A DNA stretch of 64,000 bases from Clostridium tetanomorphum (lineage in GTDB: Bacteria; Bacillota; Clostridia; Clostridiales; Clostridiaceae): NCBI RefSeq assembly GCF_017873215.1, contig NZ_JAGGKA010000015.1:51933-115932 (forward strand), read 5' to 3'. A program made the translations under genes and the position numbers. Each line of letters begins with the position of its first letter. Within the stretch, counting starts at the first letter, position 1. The notes under the pieces were generated by a model. That model made no database searches. It saw only the letters and a program-made list of their open reading frames with translations, and had not been told where the DNA came from. This document shows, piece after piece, positions 9,058 to 17,520 of this stretch.

Positions 9058-10170
9058 CTAATAGTCTCCTCTTCCTTGACTATCTACTTTAACATTTACT
9101 TTAACCTGTATTTTTGAGTTCATAACTTCTTTATTCCAATCAATACCTTTTCCTCTTCCATATTTAGCTGCCGCTACTTTTCCAAGTTCTAACATATCTA
9201 TATTAGGACTTGATTGTATTTTTTCTATAAAATCCATACATATTTTCTCAACATGTTTTTCCATATCATGCGTAAATTGTTTTAATACCTTTGAATCATT
9301 ATTTAAATTTTCATATAACTCATTTGATACAATTGGACCTTTCAAATTTAGTTCTATAATAAACCTATAGTTTTCTCCTTCCTTATAGCATTTGACTTTT
9401 CTTTTTGATTTAGCATAATAGTTTATATATTTTTCATAGTTTTCTTGAATAGTCAAATTACCTTTAGCGTTGTTCTCTCTCAAAAGATTTAATATTCTGG
9501 TGTCCTCTATATTTAGTTTTTTTACCATTTTATCTTTATCAAATATAGCTAACCCAGTTACTTCTATTCCTTTTTTAGTTAATTCTATGTAAGGTAAAAC
9601 TATATTTCTACCTTCTGAAGATGATTTTATAATACAATCCATAATAGTATAATCTTCTATAAAAAAATTAAATTCCTGTAATCGTTCTACTAAATCTCCT
9701 ATATATTCGTCTGCAGCACCATATTTCTGAGCTTCGTATTCTAGAATATCCTTTGCTTTTCCTTTGCATACAACTACTTTTGCATTATCGTTTATTTCAG
9801 GATTATAAATCAATATATCCATAGAAGTTCCAATCCCATATATTGCCTGTTCTTCACCTACAACTACTACTTTTTCTAATCCTAATATATATTTTTTACT
9901 AGCTTTTAATTGCCTTTGATCTCTGGTTTCTCCAATATTTATAGCTTCTCCTTCTAATACTTTGCTATCATTTTGAAATTTACTTTCTGAAAAATAAGTT
10001 CTAACTGATATATTATAAATCCCTTCATCTTTATGCATCCTTTGAAAATCAACACCTACAGCATTAGGAATATCTAACTCTTCTACAACAGTTCCTCTTT
10101 TTCCCATCAAATTTAATATTATAATTATAAATGAGCTAATAATTATTACTTTCTTTATCTTTTTATTCAT
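9058..10170 (-). CDS. gerXC: Germinant receptor C subunit (GerXC), lipobox cysteine absent
   Basis: Ger(x)C-family protein, about 370 residues. The family is normally a lipoprotein on the outer face of the inner spore membrane that completes the A-B-C germinant receptor. It has a basic start, a hydrophobic segment (about residues 8-22) and the usual long C-terminal domain. At the expected cleavage site the sequence is L21-M22-G23-K24, where the C subunit of the other operon in this window has L21-T22-G23-C24. With no cysteine it cannot be a classical lipoprotein and may be held by an uncleaved signal anchor. Start: ATG at 10170 after AAAAGGTG. It overlaps the 3' end of the preceding B gene by 8 bases. 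Confidence 0.85.
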   Translation of the reverse strand: MNKKIKKVIIISSFIIIILNLMGKRGTVVEELDIPNAVGVDFQRMHKDEGIYNISVRTYFSESKFQNDSKVLEGEAINIGETRDQRQLKASKKYILGLEKVVVVGEEQAIYGIGTSMDILIYNPEINDNAKVVVCKGKAKDILEYEAQKYGAADEYIGDLVERLQEFNFFIEDYTIMDCIIKSSSEGRNIVLPYIELTKKGIEVTGLAIFDKDKMVKKLNIEDTRILNLLRENNAKGNLTIQENYEKYINYYAKSKRKVKCYKEGENYRFIIELNLKGPIVSNELYENLNNDSKVLKQFTHDMEKHVEKICMDFIEKIQSSPNIDMLELGKVAAAKYGRGKGIDWNKEVMNSKIQVKVNVKVDSQGRGDY

Positions 10171-11239
10171 TATTATCACCTTTTCCTAAAGCTATTAATA
10201 TAGCGGTAATGGAAATAAATATAATATTATATAATACATAGAGCGGAAATATTTTTCCTAAAAAATCTCTTCTCATAGTAGGAATACCATATACACCAGA
10301 TAGCATAACCATTACAGGATACAACATTATTATCCAATATTTTGTATCTATTTTATTAAATGTCTTATTTAATCCATAAGCAAATATATAATAATCTATA
10401 GAAATTACTTTAAACATGGTCATTGTCCACATGGATAGAAATATATATCTAAAGCTATTTATTATTGGAATCCTTAAACTATCTGTCACTGTAACTACAG
10501 GCCACAAAAATTTTGTACTTGTATCTATTCCCATATATAATATGGTTGATATAGTAAATAAAGTATATACACTACATGCAAAGATTATACTTTTTATTCC
10601 CGACTTTTTTATATTTATATAGCTATCTAAAAAAGGATACACTATAAATAATATTTCTATTCCTGAATACGCTGTAGCTGTTCCCTTTACAGCTTTTATA
10701 ATATTATTAACTCCAGACCCAAGTACTGGTGTTAAATTTGATATATCTCCCTTACTTATACTAAATAGCGGAATTAGATATACTATAAAAGTTGATAAAA
10801 ACACAACTTCATTTATTCTTCCTATAACTTTAATTCCTCCATAAGCTGCGTAAGCTGTTATCAAGTATACTACAGTGAGCATATTCCATTTATTAAGAAA
10901 GGTTACCATATAAATTTTAAGAGTATTAGTCATTCCTGCTGCAACTTGTGTAGCAATTGATAAAAAAAATATTAAAAATATTATGTTAAATAGACTACCA
11001 AAAAATTTTCCATAAATTTTCTTATTCAAAATCAATATATCATCTTTAGGATGCTTTTTACTTATGTAAGTTGCTATAAACACCATATATATTGGATAAA
11101 TTGCTCCTAAAATAATAGATATCCAACCATCCTACTTTGATATCTTTATTACATCCCCTGGTAAATATAACACGGATACTCCTATCATACTTCCTATAAG
11201 CATAAAGGTTAATTGACTATGTGTTAAATTATTCTTCAT
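10163..11239 (-). pseudogene. gerXB: Germinant receptor B subunit (GerXB) interrupted by an in-frame TAG
   Basis: Reading from the ATG at 11239, which overlaps the end of the A gene by 11 bases and has GGAGAAACAGG upstream, the frame encodes LTHSQLTFMLIGSMIGVSVL, the conserved first helix. It meets TAG at codon 36 (11132-11134). The frame continues without a shift to 10163, giving an almost complete second permease. At the stop the paralogue (7924-9024) reads KIAKQDAWIS, whereas here it is KISK-stop-DGWIS, so one C-to-T change of CAG explains the lesion. A 307-residue remainder could start at ATG 11086 but would lack helix 1. Sequencing error or suppression cannot be excluded. Confidence 0.88.
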
Positions 11240-12728
11240 TCCTGTTTCTCCTAAACAAACTTCTAAAATTATTTTGTCTAGTAGTATCTACCTCAGGTAT
11301 TACTTTTGGTCTTTCATTCATTTTCCATAAAGGTTTCCTAATAAATATATCTTTCATATCACTTTTGTATAATTTAAAATATGGAACCCCATAATTTTCC
11401 AAATTACATAAATAAGTAATTATAAAAAACCAACCAACTGCAATGCCAAACATCCCTAAAAAATTTCCTAAAATTAGCATAGGATAGCTTAAAATTCTTA
11501 TAGATAAAGACATTTCGTAATTTGGAATTAAAAAAGTAGCTACTGTAGAAATGCCCACTACAAGCAATGTTGTGGAACTTACTATTTTTGCTTGAATTGC
11601 TGCATCACCTATAATAATACCTCCAACTACACTTAGAGTTTGCCCTATTTTAGCTGGCAATCTAAGCCCTCCTTCTCTTAAAAATTCTACAATCATATTC
11701 ATGGATAATATGGACATAAAAGGAGTTAATGCTATACCTTTTCTTGACTGAATAAGAGCTTCTAGAAAATTTATAGGAATTAATTCTGCATTAAACTTTA
11801 TTAAAGTTACATATATAGCTGGTAAAGTTATAATAATAAACACAGCTATATATCTTAATATTCTTTGAAAGGAAACTATTAAAGTTCTTTGATTATAATC
11901 TTCTATAGCTTGAAAAAATTCGTAAAACACTACTGGTAATGTTATTACAAAAGATGTACCATCTATAATAATAGCAATTCTCCCTTCTAATAGATTTCCT
12001 ACTATTACATCCGGTCTTTCTGTATAATAATTTTGTGGGAAAATGCTATAAGGATAGTCCTCTACAAATTGTTCTAATGCTCCGCTGCCTGAAAAACCAT
12101 CTACATCTATAACACTTAGCCTTTTTCTCACATCTTTTACTATATTTTTATCTGCTATATTATCCAAATACATTATCACTACATCAGTACAACTTCTTTT
12201 TCCAATTATCATTCTTTCCTCAACTAAATTATCATCTTTTAATCTTCTTCTAATTAAGCTAATATTAGTTTCTAACTTCTCTACAAATCCTTCTCTAACT
12301 CCTCTTACAGAACTTTCATTTATAGGATCCTGTATTGCTCTATAATCTCCACCACTGGTATCAATTATTATAGCCTTTGAATCACCTGGCAACACTAATG
12401 CTGTTTTTCCTCTTTTGATATAAAAAACAACTTTATTAATATCTTCTTCTATAAAAACATTACCAACAGCTATATATTTTTTAATAATAGTTTCTTCTAA
12501 ATTATCTATAATTGTTAAATCTTCTTCTATTTCAAACATCAATGGTTTAAGTATATCTCTATCTATAGTTTGTGTATTAGTCAGTCCATTCATATATAAT
12601 ATAGTTACATGTAAATTTGACTTTTTCCCTATTAATAGTTCTCTTATTATTAATTGATTTTTATAACCAATTAAGTTCTTTATAGATTTAACTTTAGCTT
12701 GAACCGAGCTTAAATTATCCTTTCTCAT
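11229..12728 (-). CDS. gerXA: Germinant receptor A subunit (GerXA)
   Basis: GerA/GerKA-family spore germination protein, 499 residues. There is a soluble N-terminal domain (about 1-280) containing GVREGFVEKLETNISLIRRR, then conserved DNIADKNIV and ERPDVIVGNLLEGRIAIIIDGTSFV, then a membrane domain of several helices (about 290-440). The FLREGGLRLP signature is present. It forms the receptor core in the inner spore membrane with the B and C subunits. First gene of the A-B-C-B operon; start ATG, with AAGGGAGA upstream. The order suggests one forespore transcript. Confidence 0.93.
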   Translation of the reverse strand: MRKDNLSSVQAKVKSIKNLIGYKNQLIIRELLIGKKSNLHVTILYMNGLTNTQTIDRDILKPLMFEIEEDLTIIDNLEETIIKKYIAVGNVFIEEDINKVVFYIKRGKTALVLPGDSKAIIIDTSGGDYRAIQDPINESSVRGVREGFVEKLETNISLIRRRLKDDNLVEERMIIGKRSCTDVVIMYLDNIADKNIVKDVRKRLSVIDVDGFSGSGALEQFVEDYPYSIFPQNYYTERPDVIVGNLLEGRIAIIIDGTSFVITLPVVFYEFFQAIEDYNQRTLIVSFQRILRYIAVFIIITLPAIYVTLIKFNAELIPINFLEALIQSRKGIALTPFMSILSMNMIVEFLREGGLRLPAKIGQTLSVVGGIIIGDAAIQAKIVSSTTLLVVGISTVATFLIPNYEMSLSIRILSYPMLILGNFLGMFGIAVGWFFIITYLCNLENYGVPYFKLYKSDMKDIFIRKPLWKMNERPKVIPEVDTTRQNNFRSLFRRNRNEE

Positions 12729-12768
12729 AAATATCTCCCTTGCTAAGAAAACTATATTACTATAGGTT

Positions 12769-12797
12769 AATTATTTCCTTGGCAAAAATAATTATTC
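12769..12797 (-). promoter_or_regulatory. Possible sigma-G promoter of the A-B-C-B germination operon
   Basis: GAATA (12793-12797) is followed after 17 bases by AATAATT (12769-12775), a partial match to the sigma-G consensus (GnATR - 17/18 - CATnnTA). It lies 41 bases or more upstream of gerXA. Weak evidence. Confidence 0.25.
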
Positions 12798-12802
12798 AGA
12801 AT

Positions 12803-12856
12803 AAAAAGTATCTTAGCCTTAAGTTTAAATAGAAACTTAAAACTAAGATACTTTTA
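12803..12856 (-). terminator. Terminator at the end of the thiamine operon
   Basis: Long stem: AAAAGTATCTTAG pairs with CTAAGATACTTTT, extended inside by TTAAGTTT/AAACTTAA. It overlaps the stop codon of the tenI-like gene and separates the thiamine operon from gerXA. Confidence 0.8.
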
Positions 12857-13444
12857 TAATAGTTTTTTTAATTTTTTAATTACATGCGGATCTTCCATAG
12901 CTGATGACATAATAGCTATACCTTTTACCCCTGCTTTCATAACTTCCTGAATATTACTTTCTTTTATTCCTCCAATAGCTATTGTGGGAATACTTACTTT
13001 GGCTACTATTTCTTTTAAAAATTCTATTCCTCTACCTTTTAATCCTTCTTTACATTTAGTTTCATATATATGTCCTGCTATAATATAATCTGCTCCATAA
13101 TTTTCTGCCTCTAGTGCTTCATAAGTACTATGTATAGAAACACCTAATTTTATATTTTTATCTTTATATTTATTCTCTTTAATAGCAGGAATTCCACAAT
13201 GATATCCCCAACACTGTAAATCCTGTGATACTTGCTGGTTCCCATTGATTATTAAAGGAACTTTATACTTATCCGTAATAATTTTTATTTTTTCTCCTAA
13301 AGAATAAAGTTCTTCATAATTTAAATCTTTTTCTCTCAAACTCAAAGCATCTGCCCCATAATACAAACATTTTTCAATTGTATATAAAAAATTATTCTCT
13401 TTACATAACTTTCTATTAGTTACTACATATATAATAGAAATCAC
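12854..13444 (-). CDS. tenI: ThiE/TenI-family protein (probable thiazole tautomerase, TenI-like)
   Basis: Thiamine phosphate synthase superfamily TIM barrel, 196 residues. It keeps LSLREKDLN, PLIING, GADYIIAGHIYET and IPTIAIGGI. The ThiE signatures IINDR and GVHVGQSD, both present in the other paralogue at 14530-15189, are replaced by IINGN and GYHCGIPA. This fits TenI, which aromatises the ThiG product, rather than a second ThiE, but the call rests on lost ThiE residues. The start is uncertain: the GTG at 13444 is itself part of GAGGTG, and no well-spaced ATG, GTG or TTG follows; an ATT 9 bases on is conceivable. Last gene of the thi operon. Confidence 0.72.
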   Translation of the reverse strand: MISIIYVVTNRKLCKENNFLYTIEKCLYYGADALSLREKDLNYEELYSLGEKIKIITDKYKVPLIINGNQQVSQDLQCWGYHCGIPAIKENKYKDKNIKLGVSIHSTYEALEAENYGADYIIAGHIYETKCKEGLKGRGIEFLKEIVAKVSIPTIAIGGIKESNIQEVMKAGVKGIAIMSSAMEDPHVIKKLKKLL

Positions 13445-13458
13445 CTCATTTAAGTAAT

Positions 13459-13524
13459 TTATGTGTTAATTTCACCTTGAATTTTATTTGATGTAAATTT
13501 ATCTATTATTGATTTATCTTCCAT
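13459..13524 (-). pseudogene. Possible thiG remnant (21 codons)
   Basis: A short reading frame starts 16 bases after the thiF stop, where thiG lies in many clostridial thi operons. It reads MEDKSIIDKFTSNKIQGE and ends. This resembles a ThiG N-terminus with the middle lost (ThiG proteins open like MEDK-L-IIGG and soon have GTGKF-SN-I). The match is short and judged by eye only. The rest of thiG and all of thiH are absent. Confidence 0.3.
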
Positions 13525-13540
13525 ATTTAATTTTTCTTCT

Positions 13541-14341
13541 TTATTCTTCACCTAAAATTATTCTTAAAGCTAAATTAGCTTGATGATTTGCCGCTATTCC
13601 AACTCTTGGCGCCATTAATCCCATACCTATAGCTGCCTCACTTTTCTCATCTCCTACTATATAGAAATTATCATTTATTTTTCTTGTTACAATTGTATTA
13701 TTTTCAAAGTACCCTGCTACTCCAGAAGCAGCTATAATCTTTTTATTTTTCATTTTTGTAAGTACTGTATTAGTAAGTGCTGCTTTACATTTAGGGTTAT
13801 CAACTGCCTCAATTATCAAATCTACATCTTTAAATATGTCTACCGTATTAGTTTCATCAATATATTCATCCTTTGTTATAACTTGTACATATGGATTACA
13901 TTGTGCTATTATTTCTTTTAATGCCTGTGTCTTTTTCATTCCAATATGTTTTATAAAATAATGCTGCCTGTTTAAATTACTTGGTTCAACTACATCATAG
14001 TCAACTAAAAGGAGTTTGCCCACTCCAATTCTTCCAAGGGCTATCGCAATATTTGAACCTAGTCCTCCTAATCCAGCTATTCCAATAAAAGAAGTTTTTA
14101 TTTTTTCATGTACTCCAGGAGTGTGTCTTGCTAAAAGTTGTGCTTCCATGTCCTGTCTTGACGGTATTTCACCTCTTTTTATAAAAACAATTTTATCATT
14201 TTCTTTTATTTTTATATCTTCCTTAACTATAAAACTGTTGTATATTATTATATCTGCATCTTTCTTCACCTTATTTTTTAAAGAATACAGAGTTATATTA
14301 TCTTCCACCTCTATTTTTTTCTCATTTATGAATATGTTCAT
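13541..14341 (-). CDS. thiF: ThiF adenylyltransferase with N-terminal ThiS-like domain
   Basis: E1-like enzyme that adenylates the C-terminal glycine of the sulfur carrier ThiS for thiazole synthesis. Residues about 1-65 form a beta-grasp, ThiS-like domain (starts MNIFINEKKIEVED, contains ENDKIVFIKRG) but lack a Gly-Gly tail and continue straight into the enzyme. The enzyme part has GLGGLGSNIA (ATP loop, about 91-100), VDYDVVEPSNLNRQ (about 117-130) and LIIEAVDN. No CxxC zinc pairs are seen. About 266 residues is usual for this fused clostridial form. It is coupled to the upstream small thiS-like frame: GGAGGAGGG is both that frame's glycine codons and this gene's ribosome site. Confidence 0.87.
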   Translation of the reverse strand: MNIFINEKKIEVEDNITLYSLKNKVKKDADIIIYNSFIVKEDIKIKENDKIVFIKRGEIPSRQDMEAQLLARHTPGVHEKIKTSFIGIAGLGGLGSNIAIALGRIGVGKLLLVDYDVVEPSNLNRQHYFIKHIGMKKTQALKEIIAQCNPYVQVITKDEYIDETNTVDIFKDVDLIIEAVDNPKCKAALTNTVLTKMKNKKIIAASGVAGYFENNTIVTRKINDNFYIVGDEKSEAAIGMGLMAPRVGIAANHQANLALRIILGEE

Positions 14342-14342
14342 T

Positions 14343-14510
14343 TTACCCTCCTCCCAAAAATCTAATTATTTCTGTTCTTGAATTTAAAGAAAATTTTTCA
14401 CCTATAAATTTTATACCTTTTTCAAAAAATGTATTAATATGTAATGAATTTCTCAAAAAATTTAGAGGACTGTTCTTTATAAAATATAAGTTTAAAGAAT
14501 CTGTCCTCAA
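14343..14510 (-). pseudogene. ThiS-like sulfur-carrier gene, probably degenerate
   Basis: A frame of 55 codons from a TTG (14510) ends RTEIIRFLGGG-stop, the hallmark C-terminus of ThiS (compare IEIVHFVGGG in B. subtilis ThiS), and lies directly before thiF as thiS usually does. Reading back, SLNLYFIKNS and FEKGIKFIGEKF could be parts of the beta-grasp fold. The frame is open only to 14525, where a TAA closes it; there is no ATG or GTG start and no good ribosome site. It is slightly shorter than ThiS (64-66 residues). It could use TTG with coupling from thiE, but loss of the start is more likely. Confidence 0.55.
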
Positions 14511-14529
14511 TTTTATATCAACTTTTTAA

Positions 14530-15189
14530 CTAAATTTCACTTGATTGAATAAAAATTTGTTTTATATTTTTAGAAGCCTTTTTTATATCTTGTTTAGCTA
14601 ATATAGCTGAGATAACTGCTATTCCTTGTATTCCTTTATTTTTAAGCTCTGATACATTGTTTTCACTTATCCCTCCTATAGCAACTATTGGAATATTTAC
14701 TTTGTTTCTTATGTTTTTTAGTTCTTCCAAAGATACATTTTTAGCATCTTTTTTAGTTGTAGTTCCAAATATTGCTCCTACCCCCAAATAATCTGCTCCT
14801 TGTCTTTCTGCCTCTATAGCTTCTTCTAATGTTCTTGCTGATACTCCTAATAACTTTTCTTTTCCAATTAGCTTTCTTACTATTTTAGCTTCCATATCAC
14901 TTTGCCCTACATGTACTCCCTCAGCATCTATTGCAAGAGCTATATCTGCTCTATCATTTATGATTAAAGGTACATTATATTTATCTGTTATTTTCTTTAT
15001 TTTTACTGCTGTTTCATAAAATTCTCTAGTATCTATATCTTTTTCCCTTAATTGCACTAAAGTAACGCCGCCTAAAATGGCCTCTTCTACTGCTATTTCT
15101 AGACTTCTATTATTTAAAAGTTCCCTATCTGTTACAAGATAAAGAGTATAATCTATTTTATTTTTTGAAACTTTTTTATAATTCTCCAT
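14530..15189 (-). CDS. thiE: ThiE, thiamine phosphate synthase
   Basis: Joins HMP-pyrophosphate to thiazole phosphate (HET-P) to make thiamine phosphate. About 219 residues. It has the full ThiE signature set: VTLVQLREKD, VPLIINDRADIAL (pyrophosphate and Mg contacts), GVHVGQSDM, LGVSART, GADYLGVGAIFGTTTKKDA and IPIVAIGGI. The start is taken at the ATG at 15189 (reading MENYKKV) behind AAAGAGGG, not the upstream ATG at 15222, which has no ribosome site. It overlaps the end of thiM by 14 bases, so translation is probably coupled. Confidence 0.94.
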   Translation of the reverse strand: MENYKKVSKNKIDYTLYLVTDRELLNNRSLEIAVEEAILGGVTLVQLREKDIDTREFYETAVKIKKITDKYNVPLIINDRADIALAIDAEGVHVGQSDMEAKIVRKLIGKEKLLGVSARTLEEAIEAERQGADYLGVGAIFGTTTKKDAKNVSLEELKNIRNKVNIPIVAIGGISENNVSELKNKGIQGIAVISAILAKQDIKKASKNIKQIFIQSSEI

Positions 15190-16009
15190 AATATATTTTC
15201 CCTCTTTCCTTATATGCTTCATAATTTAGTGTATATATATTGTCCATTAAAGCACTTTTAAATGATCCCGTTCCTAATTCTTTAGTTTTTTCCCAAGCTA
15301 ATTCTCCTGCAATTCCCATAGAAGCTATACCCGCTGTTGCTGCTATTAAGTAATTACTTTCTCCTCCGCAAAAACTTCCTATTAAAGATGAGCACATACA
15401 TCCTGTGCCTGTTACTTTAGATAAAATTTTATGTCCATTAGCAATATAATAGCTTTTATTTTCAAAACTTACACAATCAACTTCTCCAGTAATAGCAATT
15501 ACAGAATCTAATTTTTTTGAAAGCTGCTGTGAAATTTCTTTTTTCTCTTCCATTTTCAAACAATTATCTCCAACTTCAGAAGTATCTACTCCCTTGGTTA
15601 CAACCTTTATACCTGCAATATTTTTGATTTCAGATAGATTTCCTCTAATTACTGAAAAATGAACTTCTTCAATTAATTCTTTTGCCACCTCTGTCCTATA
15701 ACTTGTAGCTCCTACTCCCACAGGATCTAATATTACAGGTATATTTAGCTTATTTGCTCTCTTGCCTGCTAAAAGCATTGACTTTACTGTTCTACTATTT
15801 AATGTTCCTATATTAATTACTAAAGAAGATGCAATGGATACCATTTCTTCTACTTCTCTTTCATCATCTGCCATTACTGGTGATCCCCCAATGGCTAAAA
15901 CAATATTTGCACAATCGTTTACTGTTACATAATTTGTTATATGATGTATAAGAGGATTTTTTTCTTTAACTTTTAATAAACTGTTATTTATACTTTCATA
16001 TATTTCCAT
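15176..16009 (-). CDS. thiM: ThiM, hydroxyethylthiazole kinase
   Basis: Phosphorylates the salvaged thiazole alcohol (HET) with ATP. Ribokinase-like fold of about 277 residues with LIHHITNYVTVNDCAN near the N-terminus, GGSPVMADD, LDPVGVGAT and the catalytic TGTGCMCSSLIG (about residue 200). The start is the ATG at 16009 behind GGAGG; the longer frame begins at a TTG inside that ribosome site. Part of the TPP-riboswitch operon; with ThiD and ThiE it makes a complete salvage route. Confidence 0.95.
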   Translation of the reverse strand: MEIYESINNSLLKVKEKNPLIHHITNYVTVNDCANIVLAIGGSPVMADDEREVEEMVSIASSLVINIGTLNSRTVKSMLLAGKRANKLNIPVILDPVGVGATSYRTEVAKELIEEVHFSVIRGNLSEIKNIAGIKVVTKGVDTSEVGDNCLKMEEKKEISQQLSKKLDSVIAITGEVDCVSFENKSYYIANGHKILSKVTGTGCMCSSLIGSFCGGESNYLIAATAGIASMGIAGELAWEKTKELGTGSFKSALMDNIYTLNYEAYKERGKIYYGEL

Positions 16010-16066
16010 ATTTACTACCTCCAAAACTTTTCTTAAAAGCAGAGATGACAGAATATCAATTATTTA

Positions 16067-16915
16067 TTATTCAACTATTATTCCGGCATTTTTATACAGT
16101 GTATAAAAATGATTTGTAGGTCCTACTCCTTTTCCTATATCTAAAGAATTTTCTATAGCTACTGTAATATATTTTTTAGATAATTTAATTGCTTCCTCTA
16201 TAGAATATCCAAGAGCAAGATTTGATGCTATGGATGAAGATAAAGTACATCCTGTGCCATGAGTATTCTTGGTATTTATTCTTTCACTCTTAAAATAGTA
16301 CATTTTATTTCCATCAAATAAAATATCTATTGCCTCATTTTTTAAATGACCACCTTTCATAAGCACATACTTAGCTCCAATTTTGCATATAAATTTAGCT
16401 ACCTTTTCCATATCTTCACTATTTTCTATTTTCTTTATGTATAATCTTTCTTCCTCCGGTAATATTTCGTTATAAGTTTTTACAATCTCTTCTGCCTCTG
16501 GAAGATTAGGTGTTACTACTGTAGATAAAGGCAAAAGTTTTGTAACTAAGGCCATTTTTGACTCTGGTTTTAAAAGGTCAAATCCACTTTTAGATATCAT
16601 AACTGGATCCAACACTAAATTTTTGGGATTATACTGTTTTATCTTTTTACAAATAATATCAATAGTGTCTATTTTAGATACCATGCCTATCTTTACAGCA
16701 TCTACTTCAATATCTGTAAAAATTGCATCTATTTGAGCAGCAATTATATCTTTATCTATATCTTGAACTGCAAAAACTCCCTGAGTATTCTGAGCAGTAA
16801 TAGCAGTTATAACACTCATACCAAAAACTCCATGAGCAGACATAGTTTTTAAATCTGCTTGAATCCCTGCTCCTCCTGAACTATCTGAACCTGCAATAGT
16901 TAATACTTTTTTCAT
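16067..16915 (-). CDS. thiD: ThiD, HMP / HMP-phosphate kinase
   Basis: Ribokinase-family enzyme, 282 residues, that makes HMP-phosphate and then HMP-pyrophosphate. Visible motifs: TIAGSDSSGGAGIQADLKT at the start, DPVMISKSG, LPEAEEI, MKGGHLKNEA and the anion-hole motif NTHGTGCTLSSSIASNLA. The ATG has AAAGGGG upstream. Second gene of the operon, after thiW. A short loop insertion around 150-165 (YNEILPEEERLY) looks ordinary for clostridial forms. Confidence 0.95.
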   Translation of the reverse strand: MKKVLTIAGSDSSGGAGIQADLKTMSAHGVFGMSVITAITAQNTQGVFAVQDIDKDIIAAQIDAIFTDIEVDAVKIGMVSKIDTIDIICKKIKQYNPKNLVLDPVMISKSGFDLLKPESKMALVTKLLPLSTVVTPNLPEAEEIVKTYNEILPEEERLYIKKIENSEDMEKVAKFICKIGAKYVLMKGGHLKNEAIDILFDGNKMYYFKSERINTKNTHGTGCTLSSSIASNLALGYSIEEAIKLSKKYITVAIENSLDIGKGVGPTNHFYTLYKNAGIIVE

Positions 16916-16933
16916 AATAAAACCCCTTTCTTT

Positions 16934-17428
16934 TTAATTCTTCACTACTCCAGTTGTTACTATTTTTCTATGTAATGCTTTTAATATAATATAACCAATA
17001 ATACTTCCTCCAATAGTGCTTATTGAAAAAGGTACTACAAAAAATAAAGCTGCAACTTTCTTACCTAAAATTAACTTTGCTATTGGAAATGCTAATAAAG
17101 CACCAATTATTCCTGTTCCTAAAACTTCCCCTATAACTGCATACATGAGTTTCTGACCTTTTTTATAAAAAATTCCTGCAATAAGAGCTCCTATCATACT
17201 ACCTGGAAAAGCTAATAAGGAGCCCGTACCTAGTATATTTCTCAAAAGTGATATACTAAATGCAATAGCTACCCCATGATAAGGTCCTAATAATACTGCT
17301 GATAAAACATTTAGACTATGTTGAACGGGAAAACATTTAGACACTCCTACAGGTATATAAATTAAATTACCTGTAAAAACTCCAATAGCTATTAACAGAG
17401 CTGAAAAGGTAATTCTTTTTGTTTTCAT
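16934..17428 (-). CDS. thiW: ThiW, thiazole-precursor transporter subunit (ECF S component)
   Basis: About 164-residue membrane protein with five or six hydrophobic segments and many small residues, opening MKTKRITFSALLIAIGVFTGNL. It matches the ThiW family of S components, thought to bring in thiazole for ThiM through a shared energy-coupling module. That module is not in this window. The ATG at 17428 is 6 bases after AAAGGAGG and is preferred to 17434. It is first in the operon, directly behind the TPP riboswitch. Confidence 0.9.
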   Translation of the reverse strand: MKTKRITFSALLIAIGVFTGNLIYIPVGVSKCFPVQHSLNVLSAVLLGPYHGVAIAFSISLLRNILGTGSLLAFPGSMIGALIAGIFYKKGQKLMYAVIGEVLGTGIIGALLAFPIAKLILGKKVAALFFVVPFSISTIGGSIIGYIILKALHRKIVTTGVVKN

Positions 17429-17520
17429 TGACATCCTCCTTTTTTCAACTATAATATATAAATTTTTGCTAATATATTAACCTGATGAAAAATGTTAGAA
17501 TAAACTATTGAAAGGAAAAT

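Noticed and set aside
10163..11086. Taking the 307-residue permease frame as a complete short gene
   Set aside because: The sequence upstream continues the same frame through the first conserved helix to an ATG with a ribosome site; only one TAG interrupts it.
14016..14381. Plus-strand frame of 121 codons across thiF and the thiS-like region
   Set aside because: Opposite strand of thiF; no start signal and no family likeness.
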